From the NCBI GenBank assembly GCA_012927585.1, contig JABBOY010000042.1:62001-126000 (forward strand): a stretch of DNA of 64,000 bases. The letters are read 5' to 3'. Each line of letters begins with the position of its first letter. The stretch's first letter is position 1. This stretch comes from Glaciimonas sp. Lineage in GTDB: Bacteria; Pseudomonadota; Gammaproteobacteria; Burkholderiales; Burkholderiaceae_D. Under the pieces are notes generated by a model that was not told the DNA's origin, did no database searches, and saw only the letters and a program-made list of their open reading frames with translations. Of the stretch, positions 39,032 through 50,140 are shown piece after piece. The translations under genes and the position numbers were made by a program.

Positions 39032-39982
39032 TTAATCAATAGTAGATGATGATGTTGCCAGGCGAAACAGCGTGCGGCTTGCCGGTCGGACGCTGATCTT
39101 TGCCCAGCCGGTTCTCAGGCCCAAGCTGCCTATGTTTGCTAGCCAGTTGAGCGCATCCGGTTTTGCTTGCGCGTCGCTGTGCAGCAGCAGTAGCTTGCCG
39201 GGAAATTTTTTTGCCAGCGCGGTGAGTTGCTTGCGCACTTCGATAAAACCATCGCGCCGCCCTGCAAGCTTGGACAGTTTCACCGCATTTGGCACGACCA
39301 TGGGGTTGCCGTCGCAAAACAGCACGATCGCCCGATTTTTTCGCTGTGCCGCATGGATGAAGATCCGCTCCAGCCATTCGTGATTAGCGATTAAACGGTC
39401 TTCAAATTCACTGTTGCGCCCGGCATCCGGCAGGTAGTGGTTGTTGTCGACGGGTAAATTGACGGTTGCAAACAGGACGTTGCCATATTCCCACCGGGCA
39501 TTTTCCGCATAGCTACGGAATTTGGCGCTGCTGGTCTGGCGAATCAGCGGGATGCTGGTGCTGCCAAAAGAAACATCGTCCGAAAAAAACAGTTCGCGTA
39601 CCCGATTCAATTTTTGGATCGCAATCGATTTGCCGTTTTTGGTTTTGCAATCCGCCCAGTCGCTGGCGGCAAGCGATATGATCAACGCGTTTTCAGATCT
39701 GCCGAAGATTTTTCGGCTGCGAGAATACACATTGTCGCTGCAACTCTCGGCGCCGGATTTGATGCCATTGACAACCACGAACGCAAGGTTTTCTGCATTG
39801 CTGGCATTGATTGCTTGCTGCAGCGGGTTTTTATTGGCGTCAAGCTGAAAGGTATGCGCAATCACGCCAAAGTCGAAACTATCCGGTTGTGCCCAGACAT
39901 TGACCGTTGAGGTCAGCAGCAGCCCGGCCAAAAATGGCAATAAAAATAATAATAAAACCGGTCGGTTCATCGCAGCGCGCAT
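39032..39982 (-). CDS. Hypothetical secreted protein downstream of mutS
   Basis: The 316-residue protein has a signal peptide (about residues 8-31, PVLLLFLLPFLAGLLLTSTV) followed by a domain with DSFDFGVIAHTFQLDANKNP, AFVVVNGIKSGAES and LARAIVLFCDGNPM-like strands, suggesting a metallophosphoesterase-related or nucleotide-binding alpha/beta fold, but no family can be named. Its ATG lies right after the mutS TGA, so it is co-transcribed with mutS. It is followed by dispersed element copy 5, and no terminator of its own is seen. Confidence 0.65.
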   Translation of the reverse strand: MRAAMNRPVLLLFLLPFLAGLLLTSTVNVWAQPDSFDFGVIAHTFQLDANKNPLQQAINASNAENLAFVVVNGIKSGAESCSDNVYSRSRKIFGRSENALIISLAASDWADCKTKNGKSIAIQKLNRVRELFFSDDVSFGSTSIPLIRQTSSAKFRSYAENARWEYGNVLFATVNLPVDNNHYLPDAGRNSEFEDRLIANHEWLERIFIHAAQRKNRAIVLFCDGNPMVVPNAVKLSKLAGRRDGFIEVRKQLTALAKKFPGKLLLLHSDAQAKPDALNWLANIGSLGLRTGWAKISVRPASRTLFRLATSSSTID

Positions 39983-42661
39983 TCAGGCATTGGCCAATAG
40001 TTTGAGGCGATACAGCGTATCGAGCGCTTCACGCGGCGTCAGTGCATCCGGTTCGATCTCGGCTAGCGCGTCGGCGATGGCATTGCGTTCGGCTGGTTCC
40101 GGTTCGATCTCAGACGGTTCTGCCTCCAATGCGCCGGCTGCTGCAAACAGATCTAATTGCGGCGAGGCTGGTATCGAATTTGCCTCCAGCATAGCCAGAT
40201 GCCGGCGTGCGGCGCGGATCACCGTTTGTGGTACTCCAGCCAGTTGCGCTACTTGCAAGCCGTAACTTTGCGAGGCCGGACCATCTTCCACTGCATGCAG
40301 GAACACGATATTGTCCTTGTGTTCGACCGCCGACAAATGCACGTTGGCAGCACTCGGATGGTGTTGCGGTAGTTGCGTCAGTTCAAAGTAATGGGTGGCG
40401 AACAGCGTCAAGCTTTTGGTGGTTTCGATCAGATGCCTGGCGATGGCCCAGGCCAGCGCCAAACCGTCGAAGGTGGAGGTGCCGCGTCCAACTTCGTCCA
40501 TTAGCACCAGCGATTGCGGGGTAGCACCGTTCAGGATGGCGGCCGATTCGGTCATTTCGACCATAAAGGTGGAACGCCCACCCGCCAGATCGTCGGCCGC
40601 GCCGATGCGCGTGAAGATACGGTCGATCGGGCCAATCGTGGCGCTGGAGGCCGGGACATAACTGCCGACATACGCCAGCAGGGTGATCAACGCCACTTGG
40701 CGCATGAAAGTCGATTTTCCGCCCATATTGGGGCCGGTGATCAGTTGCAGCCGGCGCTCGGGATTGAATAAACAATCGTTGGCAATGAAACGTTCGATCT
40801 GATTCTCCACCACCGGATGGCGGCCTTGCACGATCTCAATGCAGGGCTCGGCCGTCAGAATCGGGGCGCACCAGTTGTGACGCGCAGCGTGGCTTGCCAG
40901 TGCCACCAGCACATCGAGTTGCGCTACCGCATGGGCAATATTTTGTAATGCAGCAATAAACGGGGCCAGCGCGTTAATTAAATTCTCATACAGGTATTTT
41001 TCGCGTGCCAGCGCCCGTTCCTGGGCCGACAGGGCCTTGTCTTCAAACGCCTTAAGTTCAGGCGTGATGTAGCGTTCGGCATTTTTCAGGGTTTGGCGGC
41101 GTCGATAATCGTCTGGCACCTTGTCGGTCTGGCCATGCGTGACTTCAATGTAAAAGCCATGCACCTTGTTGTATTCGACTCGTAAATTGGCGATGCCAGT
41201 GCGCTGGCGTTCCCGGGTTTCCAAGTCGAGCAAGAATTGCCCAGCGTTCTCGGACAGACCGCGCAATTCATCGAGTTCCGCGTCGCAACCGGTTGCGATA
41301 ACGCCGCCGTCGCGCACCATGGCGGCCGGCTCCGTCATCACGCTGCGTATCAGCAGATCGAGGCAGGCTTCAGGAGTTGCCAATGCGCTATGCAAAAAAG
41401 CCAGCAAGGCGGAGTCCGCTGCAGTATTGCATTGAGCGACCTGGCTGCGTAATGCAGGTAATTGTTGCAAGCCGTCTCGCAGGCCGGCCAAGTCGCGCGG
41501 ACGGGCAGACTCCAGCGCGATGCGGGTGGTGATGCGTTCGATGTCCGGGATCGCAGCCAGCAACCGCGACAGTGCATCGTTAGCGTCGTACTGCTGTAGC
41601 GCGGCAAGCGCAGCAATGCGTGCCTGCGCAATTGATTTGTCGCGGCTGGGGTGGTGTAGCCAGTGACGCAGCAGGCGCGAACCCATCGCGGTGCGGCAAT
41701 GATCCAGCAACGAGAATAAGGTGGGTGCCGCCGCTGAGGCATCCTGACCGCGTATTGTTTCGCTGATTTCAAGATTGCGCCGGGTCGCCGCATCCAGTCC
41801 TATGAATTCGTTTTCGGACTCGACCGTCAGCGTGCGCACATGTTGCAAGCTCTTGCCCTGCGTCGCTTGCGCATAGCGCAGCAGAGCGCCGGCGGCGCCG
41901 ATGGCGGCGCTGAAGCCTTCTGCACCGAAACCGTTCAGGGTGGCGACGTTAAGCTGTTCCAGCAAGGCTTTTTGACTGCTGGAAAAATCGAAATGCCAGT
42001 CTGCGACCCGCACGGTTTTATCGGAGATATTGGCTTGCAGCGCGATATCGCTGCCATCGGCCAGCAGGATTTCGGCCGGTGCGATGCGCTCCAATTCCTG
42101 CTGCAGGCGCGTATCGGACGGTTTCGCCTGTTGTGTAAATTCCATTAATTTCAAGGCGCCGCTGGCCATCGAGAGCCAGGCCAGGCCGATGGTGACGGTT
42201 TTGCGTTGCGTGATTTTGCACAAGGCGAGCAAAGGCTGCTCGGATTTTTCTGCCAGCAGATACGGGTCGCTCAAGGTTCCGGGCGTGATGACACGCTGAA
42301 CTTTGCGCTCGACTGGGCCCTTGCTGGTGGCTGGGTCGCCGATCTGCTCGCAAATTGCAACCGACTCGCCTTGCTTGATAAGTTTGGCCAGATACTGGTC
42401 GGCCGCATGAAAGGGAATCCCGGCCATTTTGATCGGATTGCCCGCGGAGGCGCCGCGTTGGGTCAGTGTAATACCCAATAATCGTGCAGCTTTCTCCGCA
42501 TCTTCGAAAAACAGCTCATAAAAATCGCCCATCCGATAAAACAGCAATGTCGATGGATAGTCCGCTTTAATGCGGAAATATTGCTGCATCATTGGGGTGT
42601 GCTTTTCCAGGGTCTTGATTGCTTTAGCTTCCTCCTGGATTTCATTGATTTCTACTGCCAT
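39983..42661 (-). CDS. mutS: MutS, DNA mismatch recognition ATPase
   Basis: MutS binds mismatches and starts mismatch repair. The 892-residue protein has the mismatch-reading F-x-E motif in [18 protein letters not shown] near residue 40, connector and lever domains, the ATPase with Walker [15 protein letters not shown] and Walker [17 protein letters not shown], and the C-terminal helix-turn-helix dimerisation part. It has normal length. Its ATG at 42661 follows a 252-bp gap to the divergent ada gene that holds no other gene. Confidence 0.97.
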   Translation of the reverse strand: MAVEINEIQEEAKAIKTLEKHTPMMQQYFRIKADYPSTLLFYRMGDFYELFFEDAEKAARLLGITLTQRGASAGNPIKMAGIPFHAADQYLAKLIKQGESVAICEQIGDPATSKGPVERKVQRVITPGTLSDPYLLAEKSEQPLLALCKITQRKTVTIGLAWLSMASGALKLMEFTQQAKPSDTRLQQELERIAPAEILLADGSDIALQANISDKTVRVADWHFDFSSSQKALLEQLNVATLNGFGAEGFSAAIGAAGALLRYAQATQGKSLQHVRTLTVESENEFIGLDAATRRNLEISETIRGQDASAAAPTLFSLLDHCRTAMGSRLLRHWLHHPSRDKSIAQARIAALAALQQYDANDALSRLLAAIPDIERITTRIALESARPRDLAGLRDGLQQLPALRSQVAQCNTAADSALLAFLHSALATPEACLDLLIRSVMTEPAAMVRDGGVIATGCDAELDELRGLSENAGQFLLDLETRERQRTGIANLRVEYNKVHGFYIEVTHGQTDKVPDDYRRRQTLKNAERYITPELKAFEDKALSAQERALAREKYLYENLINALAPFIAALQNIAHAVAQLDVLVALASHAARHNWCAPILTAEPCIEIVQGRHPVVENQIERFIANDCLFNPERRLQLITGPNMGGKSTFMRQVALITLLAYVGSYVPASSATIGPIDRIFTRIGAADDLAGGRSTFMVEMTESAAILNGATPQSLVLMDEVGRGTSTFDGLALAWAIARHLIETTKSLTLFATHYFELTQLPQHHPSAANVHLSAVEHKDNIVFLHAVEDGPASQSYGLQVAQLAGVPQTVIRAARRHLAMLEANSIPASPQLDLFAAAGALEAEPSEIEPEPAERNAIADALAEIEPDALTPREALDTLYRLKLLANA

Positions 42662-42913
42662 TCAATTCTCTCGTGAGGTGTCAACTAAATACATTTTTTT
42701 CTAAGTTTTTCACTAAAAATTAGCGCATCCGCAGCATGGATGCCGACTTTGTCGATGCGCATCGAAAGTAGCAATTTGCGTCCTGAGCATTGCCGAAAGG
42801 CGATACTGGCCATTTGCGCCATTGCAGGATTTAAAAGCAAGCGCCGGAGTGCAGTGTACTGTAGTCGTTGCTAAACTTGGTTTCAACAAGTAGCTCGTTG
42901 AAAGGAATACACC

Positions 42914-44041
42914 ATGAACATATCAGCGAAAAATGCACAGCGCGCGGCCGCCACCCTCGGCGATCCGCGCTGGGCTGCGGTTGTCGCTCGTCGGCCCGAG
43001 GCTGATAGCACGTTTTATTACTCGGTCAAGAGCACCGGCGTGTATTGCCGTCCTTCCTGCGCAGCCAAGTTGGCGCGGCCGGAGAATGTGCGTTTCCATG
43101 TGAGTTGCGCGGACGCCGAATTGGCCGGATTTCGGCCCTGCAAGCGTTGCAAACCGGATCAGCCTTCGCTGCTTGAACAATATGCAGTCAAAGTCATTGC
43201 AGCCTGCCGGATCATCGAAACATCGCAGAGCGTGCCGGGCCTGCAGGAACTGGCAAAGCGCGTCGGCGTAAGCCCCTATCATTTTCATCGCCTGTTCAAG
43301 CAGGCCACCGGATTGACGCCAAGGGGATATGCGGCGGCGCAGCGCGAGCAGCGGGTGCGCAATGAACTTGAGCGGTGTGACACGCGCATTGGCACCATTA
43401 CGGCAGCCATTTTCGACGCCGGTTACAAAGCCAACTCCCGTTTTTATGCAAAATCGGATGCGCTGCTGGGGATGACGCCGACCACTTATCGGGCCGGCGG
43501 CATCAACACTGAAATCCGTTTCGCGATTGGCGAATGCACGCTCGGTGCGATTCTCGTGGCGCAAAGCGAGCGCGGCGTTTGCGCGATTCTGCTGGGCGAC
43601 GATCCCGACGCGCTCGCGCGCGATCTGCAAGATCGCTTTTCTCGCGCTACGCTGATCGGCGGCGACAGTACATTTGAGCAACTGGTGGCCACGGTGGTCG
43701 GTTTTGTCGAGGCTCCAGGTAAGGGGTTGGGCCTGGGCCTGAACTTGCCGCTGGATATACGCGGTACCGCATTTCAACAACGGGTCTGGCAAGCGTTACG
43801 CGAGATTCCAGCCGGCCAAACCGCAAGCTACACCGAGATCGCATGCCGTATCGGCGCTCCGAAATCGGTGCGGGCGGTGGCTGGGGCGTGCGCCGCCAAC
43901 GCGCTGGCGGTGGCGATTCCTTGCCACCGGGTGGTGCGCAACGATGGCGGCCTGTCCGGCTATCGCTGGGGCGTCGAACGCAAACGCGTGCTGCTGGAGA
44001 ATGAAGCGCGCGCATTGCTGCAACAGGAGGTGCAGGGATAA
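42914..44041 (+). CDS. ada: Ada, methylphosphotriester/O6-methylguanine repair and response regulator
   Basis: Ada repairs alkylated DNA and activates the adaptive response. The 375-residue protein contains all domains in order: zinc-binding Ada domain (cysteines in YCRPSCAAK and GFRPCKRCKP), AraC-type HTH (VPGLQELAKRVGVSPYHFHR), the ribonuclease-like domain and the methyltransferase domain with active-site PCHRV in AVAIPCHRVVRNDGGLSGYR. It is the full-length regulator form, so the host probably has an inducible alkylation response. No Ada box was identified in the upstream gap. Confidence 0.95.
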   Translation: MNISAKNAQRAAATLGDPRWAAVVARRPEADSTFYYSVKSTGVYCRPSCAAKLARPENVRFHVSCADAELAGFRPCKRCKPDQPSLLEQYAVKVIAACRIIETSQSVPGLQELAKRVGVSPYHFHRLFKQATGLTPRGYAAAQREQRVRNELERCDTRIGTITAAIFDAGYKANSRFYAKSDALLGMTPTTYRAGGINTEIRFAIGECTLGAILVAQSERGVCAILLGDDPDALARDLQDRFSRATLIGGDSTFEQLVATVVGFVEAPGKGLGLGLNLPLDIRGTAFQQRVWQALREIPAGQTASYTEIACRIGAPKSVRAVAGACAANALAVAIPCHRVVRNDGGLSGYRWGVERKRVLLENEARALLQQEVQG

Positions 44042-44251
44042 CCAGTCTGCAATGTCAATCTGACGTATTGTCCACAAAAGACACGAAAACACTCGCTAGC
44101 TATGACATAACCTGTAGATTGCAGTAAACCGAAATGCGAGTATATGGCGGGTCAAGTTGTCCAGGTCGTCAAACCCTTCATCTGCACCAGAAATACCCGC
44201 CGTTTCATCATCGCGCGTGCGCTGCATTGGAATAGGGTGCAGAGCAGTCCT

Positions 44252-45313
44252 TTACACGGATGTGTCGATATGGGAGTTAACAGACAAGAGGCTATGCACA
44301 ACCCCTTTGTTGCTGGAATACGCGTCTGGCTTAGTGATGGACTGTAGTAGATGTCCGAGGCGTTCGATTGCCGCTTGGGGGGACTGGCTGCCGCCATTCA
44401 GATTTCCGTCTTTCTGCATTTGTACGATGCCGGCTAATGCAGACATCCGATCCAGAGACTTCAAATTGGCTGCCGATCCTTGCAACAATGCAAACTTGTA
44501 GGCCGCCATCAATTGGTTTATGTCGCTTTTACTGAGGTGTTTTAGCGGTTGGTCGGCGGAATCTTGGGGCTTGCTTGGAACCCATTTAACACCTACGTAG
44601 GGATGGTCTATACGATACAGGGCTTGGGTAAATCCTGCGTCCGTTGGCTGAACAGGCTCGGATGCTTTGCCGTCTGGAGATGGCTTGCCGCCGGAGGGTG
44701 AAAGGGCGGAAATGAATTTTTCTAGTGACTCGAAGCTGACGGCACGTCTTGGATTACCTCCTCCTCCGCTCTGGGGATTAAGCATGTCTGCTAGAAAACC
44801 GGTATCCATGTCGGTTTCGTTGATAGCCTGACTGGTGAGCATGCGTTTAGCCAATTCGGCATCGTGGGCGTTGAATTTACCCACCCAGGGATTGCCTTCC
44901 AAATCGTATAGCCCTGTGTCTTCCCCCGTATTATTGCCTGTTATCTGGAGAAATCTATAATTTGCTAAATGAAATGCCAATCCATCCACCTGCACGGGAT
45001 CCATGCCACTGGCGGTTGCGTACTCGTAAGCCCGTTCAATAAGTTGCCTATCATTCATTTTTAGAAAACCGGCGCTACTATTGCCGCTCAGATTTTGTGT
45101 TCCAAAACTGAATTCCACCGGCGGTTGCGCCTGCGGGTCTTTGGTGCGGAATAACCGCAACAACAGCATCGCGTGTCCGCTGATTATCGCCGTGTCGCCG
45201 CTTTGTTTAGCGGGTTGGGTAATGGGATTTGCCGCCGTTGCCGTAGGCGCCATTTGCGTGGCGACTGTAGTTACGATTGATGGGGAGGGGCTGGATAAGC
45301 TAACGGCAATCAT
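44252..45313 (-). CDS. Hypothetical protein, effector-like N-terminus
   Basis: The 353-residue protein starts with a strong SD (AAGGAGG) and ATG 45313. Its first 39 residues contain no Asp or Glu and are rich in Ser, Thr, Pro and Ala (SLSSPSPSIVTTVATQMAPT), a composition seen in type III secretion signals. The rest has no recognisable domain: acidic stretches and DRQLIERAYEYATASGMDPV-like helices. It has lower GC than nearby core genes and lies next to the IS200 relic, which suggests transfer. The secretion idea is inference only. Confidence 0.45.
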   Translation of the reverse strand: MIAVSLSSPSPSIVTTVATQMAPTATAANPITQPAKQSGDTAIISGHAMLLLRLFRTKDPQAQPPVEFSFGTQNLSGNSSAGFLKMNDRQLIERAYEYATASGMDPVQVDGLAFHLANYRFLQITGNNTGEDTGLYDLEGNPWVGKFNAHDAELAKRMLTSQAINETDMDTGFLADMLNPQSGGGGNPRRAVSFESLEKFISALSPSGGKPSPDGKASEPVQPTDAGFTQALYRIDHPYVGVKWVPSKPQDSADQPLKHLSKSDINQLMAAYKFALLQGSAANLKSLDRMSALAGIVQMQKDGNLNGGSQSPQAAIERLGHLLQSITKPDAYSSNKGVVHSLLSVNSHIDTSV

Positions 45314-45575
45314 GAATATCCTCCTTGGAATTGGTGATAACGCCTCTTAATCAAGGGGTGATGGTAGTTAAGATAGGAAATTCAAGCGCACAAGTCAATA
45401 TATTTTCGGAGTCCATGCCCCGAGCGAATAGGGCGAGCGAATAGGGGCCCGACCCGAATGGCACTTACGAATGGCACTTACTTAAGGTCTAAGTGCATGA
45501 ATTAGCTGGGAAAAACAGGCTGGCATGATGGTAAGCGATGGGGTGCCTCAAAGGCGCTGATAACCCGTGATCCGC

Positions 45576-46004
45576 CTAAAGGCGGCTACAGTCCCACAAC
45601 ATTTGATCGTAACGATCATCTTCTTTCTCTTGATTACGGATGTAGGAACGAACTATTTCTTCATCCAGTCCTACTGTCGAGACAAAGTAGCCTCGCGCCC
45701 AAAATACCAGTAAAATTTCTCTGCCGAACTCCAAAATGCCGTGCTATCGAAATCGCACTTTTCCCCTTGATAAAGCCAACCACGTTTGATATCGAATACT
45801 TTGGCGGCACGCTCAAACACATATGAACATGGTCATTCATGAGATGGCCTTCGACAACCTCGCACTGCCTTTGTGCTGTGCCAACTCCCGAAATATCTCG
45901 CCAAGGTGCTTGCGTAATGCCCCATAAATCATTTTCTTGCGTCGCTTCGGAATAAACACGATGTGATACTTACAGTCCCATCTCGTATGACTACAGTCGG
46001 CCAT
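45576..46004 (-). pseudogene. IS200/IS605-type Y1 transposase (tnpA) relic
   Basis: Read in the minus direction from ATG 46004, it begins MADCSHTRWDCKYHIVFIPK and keeps HUH motif residues DHVHMC and the conserved KYSISNVVGFIKGK block and the tyrosine region WARGYFVSTVGLDEEIVRSY, but at least two frameshifts (near 45857 and 45702) separate these. The total length of 429 bp equals a normal TnpA of about 140 residues. The insertion of the IS1380 element four bases before its start further disrupts it. A CCGCC/GGCGG hairpin covers the stop codon. Confidence 0.8.
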
Positions 46005-46008
46005 TTAA

Positions 46009-47673
46009 CCTGAATTTTGCATAAAAGAGGGCAAGAATGCCGTAAGTGATTGATAAAATGTGAGTTATCAAGAAACACACTCATCAACACCAACAGCACC
46101 TTGCCCGACGTGAATTTTACTTCAGAACAGCTTCGCTTCGCCTCTATTCCAGGTCATACCATCCGCGCTGATTTTGCCGGCGGCGGCTTGTCGTCCGACC
46201 TCGGGCCTCTGCTGCTGCGCGGTGTCGATCGCCAGATCGGCTTGACCGAACGCATCAATGCAGCCGTAGTCGATACCCGACACGCCAGCTACATCACTCA
46301 TTCCCAGTATGACCTACTGGCGCAGCGTATCTACCAAATCTGGTGCGGCTACGAAGACGGTAACGATTCCAATTGTTTGCGTCACGATCCGATGTTCAAG
46401 CTTGGCACTGGCCGCTTGCCGTTCGATGCCGACACTGCGCTGGCATCGGCGGCGACGATGTCGCGTTTCGAACACGCGGCCAGCAGCAAGGATATTTATC
46501 GGTTCAGCCAGGCCCTGGTCGAACAATTCGTCGCTGGCTTTGCCTGTCCGCCAAGCAACCTCGTGCTCGACCTGGATCACTCGGAAGACGCGGCCTACGC
46601 ACAGCAGCCGCTGGCGTTTTACAACCATTTCTATCAAAGCACGTGCTACCTGCCGCTGATGATCTTCGACGGCCAGTCTGGCGCGCTGGTGGCCGCCGTG
46701 CTGCGCCCTGGCAAACGGCCAACCGGCGCCGAGAACGCTATGATCATGCGCCGCGTGCTCACGCTGATTCGCCGCCACTTTCCTAACACGCATATCCTGG
46801 TGCGTGGCGACGGCCATTTCAGCGGCCCGGAAATGATGGCGATGATCGACACCATGCCGAACACCGACTTCATCTTCGGATTTCCCGGCAACGCCAAGCT
46901 GCAAGAGCTGGCCGAACCGGCCAAGCAGCGCGCCTGCGATTTGTGGGCATCGGTACAAACGCAGGACGTGGTGCCGCAGGCGGTGCGCCTATTTGACGAG
47001 TTTCCCTACACGGCCCGCTCATGGCCGAAAGCGTGGCGCGTGCTGCTCAAAGCCGAGGTGATGGCCCTAGGCGAGAACCCACGCTTCGTGGTCACCTCGC
47101 TGGTCGGACTTGATGCCGGCACGCTGTACGAAGACATCTACTGCGCGCGCGGCCAGGCCGAAAATTTCATCAAATACCTGAAGGGCGACTTGGCGGCCGA
47201 CCGCACCTCGTGCACGAGCTTCCTGGCCAATTGCATGCGCCTGCTGCTGCATGCCGCCGCCTACGTCTTGCATCAAACTGCGCACCCAGGCGTTGCAACA
47301 TACCGCGCTGTCGCAAGCGCAACCATCAACAGTCATCGCCAAGTTGTTCAAGATCGCCGTCCAGGTCCGGCAAAGCAAGCAGCGCGTCACGTTACATCTG
47401 CCCAGCGCCTGCCCGGTAAAACATTTGCTGCATACGCTCGCTGAACGGTTGTTCGTATCCATCCCCGCAAGCATCGTCAACTCTTCCTGAGTTGGCTTCG
47501 TCTGGTCAGACGAGAATCGACCTCCCGCCCGCAACTTTCACTACCCAACCCGATTGCCAACACCCCCATTTCGCATGGGTAGGGCGAGTTTCACCCAACG
47601 TTTTTTAGACCATCCGGTAAACCGACATCGCGAGCAAATTTCGGCCACAATGCCAGTTTATGAAACATTCAGG
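46009..47673 (+). mobile_element. IS1380-family insertion sequence
   Basis: Ends are imperfect inverted repeats: left CCTGAATTTTGCATAAA (46009-46025) and, as reverse complement, right CCTGAATGTTTCATAAA (47657-47673), matching at 15 of 17 positions. The length of 1665 bp is typical. No matching target-site duplication is visible (TTAA on the left, CTAG on the right), suggesting old insertion or rearrangement. Confidence 0.85.
46050..47490 (+). pseudogene. IS1380-family transposase, frameshifted near the end
   Basis: The main frame (start probably GTG 46110 or TTG 46101; open from 46050) contains the DDE-type regions FAGGGLSSDLGPLLLRGVDR, LVLDLDHSEDAAYAQQPLAF and THILVRGDGHFSGPEMMAMI, then GQAENFIKYLKGDLAADRTS. 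Near 47273-47280 the frame shifts: downstream the natural C-terminus LRTQALQHTALSQAQPSTVI, ending SIPASIVNSS, is read in the next frame and stops at 47490. The current frame instead ends at 47444 with an unrelated tail. Transposase activity is probably lost, unless the shift is a sequencing error. Confidence 0.8.
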
Positions 47674-48149
47674 CTAGTTAAAGGTTTCAATCAGGCCTGA
47701 ACGGGAAACCTCCGCATTGATTTCAGAGCGTGTGCTAGGCGTTGTTCGGGCGCATGGCGGCTTGGTTCACGACTTCTCCTCTCCTTGTATTGACTCAATT
47801 ACGTCTCGCATCAACTGACGGGCTTTAAACAGTGGCCAGCTACGCACAGGAATATGATCACACAGGATGGGGCAGCTACATCAGGAAAAAGATTGTGCGG
47901 CAGCTACATAATTCCGGGAATAAGCCATCTTCGAAATGTGCGCTCCATAGGAAAGGAGTTAACTCGCGTGTTTGCGCTGCGATCAAATATTGTTGAGCCA
48001 GTGCAGCCTCCCGAGGCTGCGCGATGCGCCTGGTTTGCGATTCGCGCCATTCGCCCTCGGTATCAGCCCCCAGCTTGCGCACCAACAGAGTAAACTGCGC
48101 ATTACGTTTTTTCGCATAGTGCGATTCGAGCGAACTTGTGAGCGTTACC
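47674..48149. other. IS-scarred gap with possible IS21-type end repeats
   Basis: The 476 bp between the IS1380 element and the helicase gene hold no certain gene. Three related strings GGCCAGCTACGC (47834), GGGCAGCTACAT (47870) and CGGCAGCTACAT (47898) resemble the multiple terminal repeats of IS21-family elements. A minus-strand open frame 47876-48151 (SSLESHYAKKRNAQFTLLVR) has no family match and probably is a relic or shadow. Confidence 0.35.
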
Positions 48150-50096
48150 ATGTCTGAAACACCTATTCCTTTATTTACCGACTTAAACCTTAGCGCGCCG
48201 TTATTGCGCGTGCTGCAGGATCTCGGCTATGAGTTGCCATCACCGATTCAGGCGGCAACTATTCCTATTTTGCTGGACAATCGCGACGTGATCGGCCAGG
48301 CGCAAACCGGTACCGGTAAAACGGCTGCTTTTGCGCTGCCGATTCTGGCCCGCATCGATCTCAAGCAAACCACACCGCAAGCGCTGGTGCTGGCGCCGAC
48401 GCGCGAACTGGCGATTCAAGTGGCAGAAGCATTCCAGAGCTACGCCGCACATATTCCCGGTTTTCATGTACTGCCGATATACGGCGGCCAGAGCTATGGC
48501 GCGCAACTCTCCGCATTACGCCGCGGCGTGCATGTGGTGGTTGGCACGCCCGGTCGCGTGATTGATCATCTAGATAAAGGCTCGCTGGATCTGTCGAAAC
48601 TCAAAACGCTGGTACTCGATGAAGCCGACGAGATGCTGCGCATGGGTTTCATCGACGATGTCGAACGCATCTTGCAGGAAACGCCGGAAACGCGCCAAAC
48701 CGCGTTGTTTTCCGCCACCATGCCGTCGGCCATCAAGCGCATCGCCCAAACCTATTTGCGTAAGCCGACGGAAGTCACCATCGCCGCCAAAACCGGCACT
48801 GCCGACAATATTCGACAGCGCTACTGGCTGGTTAGCGGGATGCATAAGCTTGATGCGCTGACGCGGATTCTGGAAGCCGAAACTTTTGACGGCATGATCA
48901 TTTTTTCGCGCACTAAACTGGGCACCGAAGAATTGGCCAGCAAATTACAGGCACGCGGTTTTTCTGCTGCGGCGATTAATGGCGATATCCAGCAGCAGCA
49001 GCGCGAACGCACCATTGGGCAGTTAAAGAGCGGCGAGATTGATATTCTGGTTGCCACCGATGTCGCCGCACGCGGCCTGGATGTGGAACGCATCAGCCAC
49101 GTGATCAATTACGATGTGCCGCACGACCCGGAAAGCTATACCCATCGCATTGGTCGCACCGGGCGCGCCGGGCGCAGCGGCGAAGCGATTTTGTTCATTA
49201 CCCCACGCGAACGGAATTTACTGAAGGCGATTGAACGCGCGACCCGGCAACCGATTTCGCAGCTGGAATTGCCGACCGTTCAGGTGGTCAACGACGTGCG
49301 TATTGCCAAGTTCAAGGATCAAATCAGCGACACTCTGGCCTTGGGCGAGTTGGAAGTATTCACATCGCTGATCGAAGAATACGAGCGCGAGCACAATGTG
49401 CCGGCGCTTGAAATAGCAGCAGCATTGGCGAAAATGGCGCGTGGCAATGTGCCGCTATTGCTGGATAAAAAACAGCGTGAGCCACAAGCAGCGCCGGCCA
49501 GGTCTTTCGATGAAAAATCAGTACGTGCAAGCAAGTTTGATCGCCCTGAGCGGCAAGAGCGGTTTGAACATTCTGAGCGACCAGCGCGGCAGGAACGCCC
49601 TGAGCGCAAGGATCAAACCGAGCGTCCTGCTTTCCCAAAGAAAGAGCGAGGCGATCGCCCGACTAATGCCGGGATGCAGACTTTCCGTATCGAAGTCGGC
49701 CATGTGCACGGCGTCAAGCCCGGCAATATTGTCGGCGCGATTGCCAACGAGGCGGGACTGGATTCCAAAAATATCGGCCGCATCGATATCCAGGATGATT
49801 ACAGCATGCTGGATTTGCCGGCCGACATGCCAAAAGACCTTCTCGATCATCTGAAAACCGTGTGGGTGGCTGGACAACAGTTGCGCATCAGTCGCGAGGG
49901 CGAACAGTCCGATAACGCCGATAAATCCGCCAGTAAGAAAACTCCATTTTCTGCTACCAAAACGGGTGGCGATAGAAGAGTCGGTGAAAAAAAATTCGGT
50001 GACAAGCCGCCGTTCAAAGCCAAAAGCGATTTTGCCAAGCGCCCATCCGATGCCGCCAAGGCCAAGCCACATCGCAAAGGCCCCAAGCTGGTGTAG
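48150..50096 (+). CDS. deaD: DEAD-box RNA helicase, CsdA/DeaD-like
   Basis: This ATP-dependent RNA helicase remodels ribosomal and cold-shock RNA. The 648-residue protein has the Q motif (LRVLQDLGYELPSPIQAATI), Walker A AQTGTGKTAAF, the DEAD box VLDEADEML, SAT motif FSATMPS, the C-terminal helicase domain with IGRTGRAGRSG, and beyond residue 460 a basic, repetitive RNA-binding linker (RPERQERFEHSERPARQERP) followed by a DbpA-like fold (IEVGHVHGVKPGNIVGAIAN) and a lysine-rich tail. ATG 48150 is preferred, with an in-frame GTG at 48138. Confidence 0.93.
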   Translation: MSETPIPLFTDLNLSAPLLRVLQDLGYELPSPIQAATIPILLDNRDVIGQAQTGTGKTAAFALPILARIDLKQTTPQALVLAPTRELAIQVAEAFQSYAAHIPGFHVLPIYGGQSYGAQLSALRRGVHVVVGTPGRVIDHLDKGSLDLSKLKTLVLDEADEMLRMGFIDDVERILQETPETRQTALFSATMPSAIKRIAQTYLRKPTEVTIAAKTGTADNIRQRYWLVSGMHKLDALTRILEAETFDGMIIFSRTKLGTEELASKLQARGFSAAAINGDIQQQQRERTIGQLKSGEIDILVATDVAARGLDVERISHVINYDVPHDPESYTHRIGRTGRAGRSGEAILFITPRERNLLKAIERATRQPISQLELPTVQVVNDVRIAKFKDQISDTLALGELEVFTSLIEEYEREHNVPALEIAAALAKMARGNVPLLLDKKQREPQAAPARSFDEKSVRASKFDRPERQERFEHSERPARQERPERKDQTERPAFPKKERGDRPTNAGMQTFRIEVGHVHGVKPGNIVGAIANEAGLDSKNIGRIDIQDDYSMLDLPADMPKDLLDHLKTVWVAGQQLRISREGEQSDNADKSASKKTPFSATKTGGDRRVGEKKFGDKPPFKAKSDFAKRPSDAAKAKPHRKGPKLV

Positions 50097-50110
50097 TGTT
50101 GATCGGTAGA

Positions 50111-50140
50111 TCGGGTTAGCGGCTGTACCGCGTAACCCGA
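50111..50140. terminator. Strong hairpin after deaD
   Basis: TCGGGTTA pairs with TAACCCGA and the inner GCGG with CCGC around CTGTA, one base bulged. It has no T-run, so it may be a Rho-dependent or processing signal rather than a classical terminator. It has no adjacent gene that explains it. Confidence 0.5.

Noticed and set aside
47876-48151. 91-codon minus-strand frame upstream of deaD
   Set aside because: No recognised family, low support and overlap with the helicase start; kept only as a note in the gap entry.
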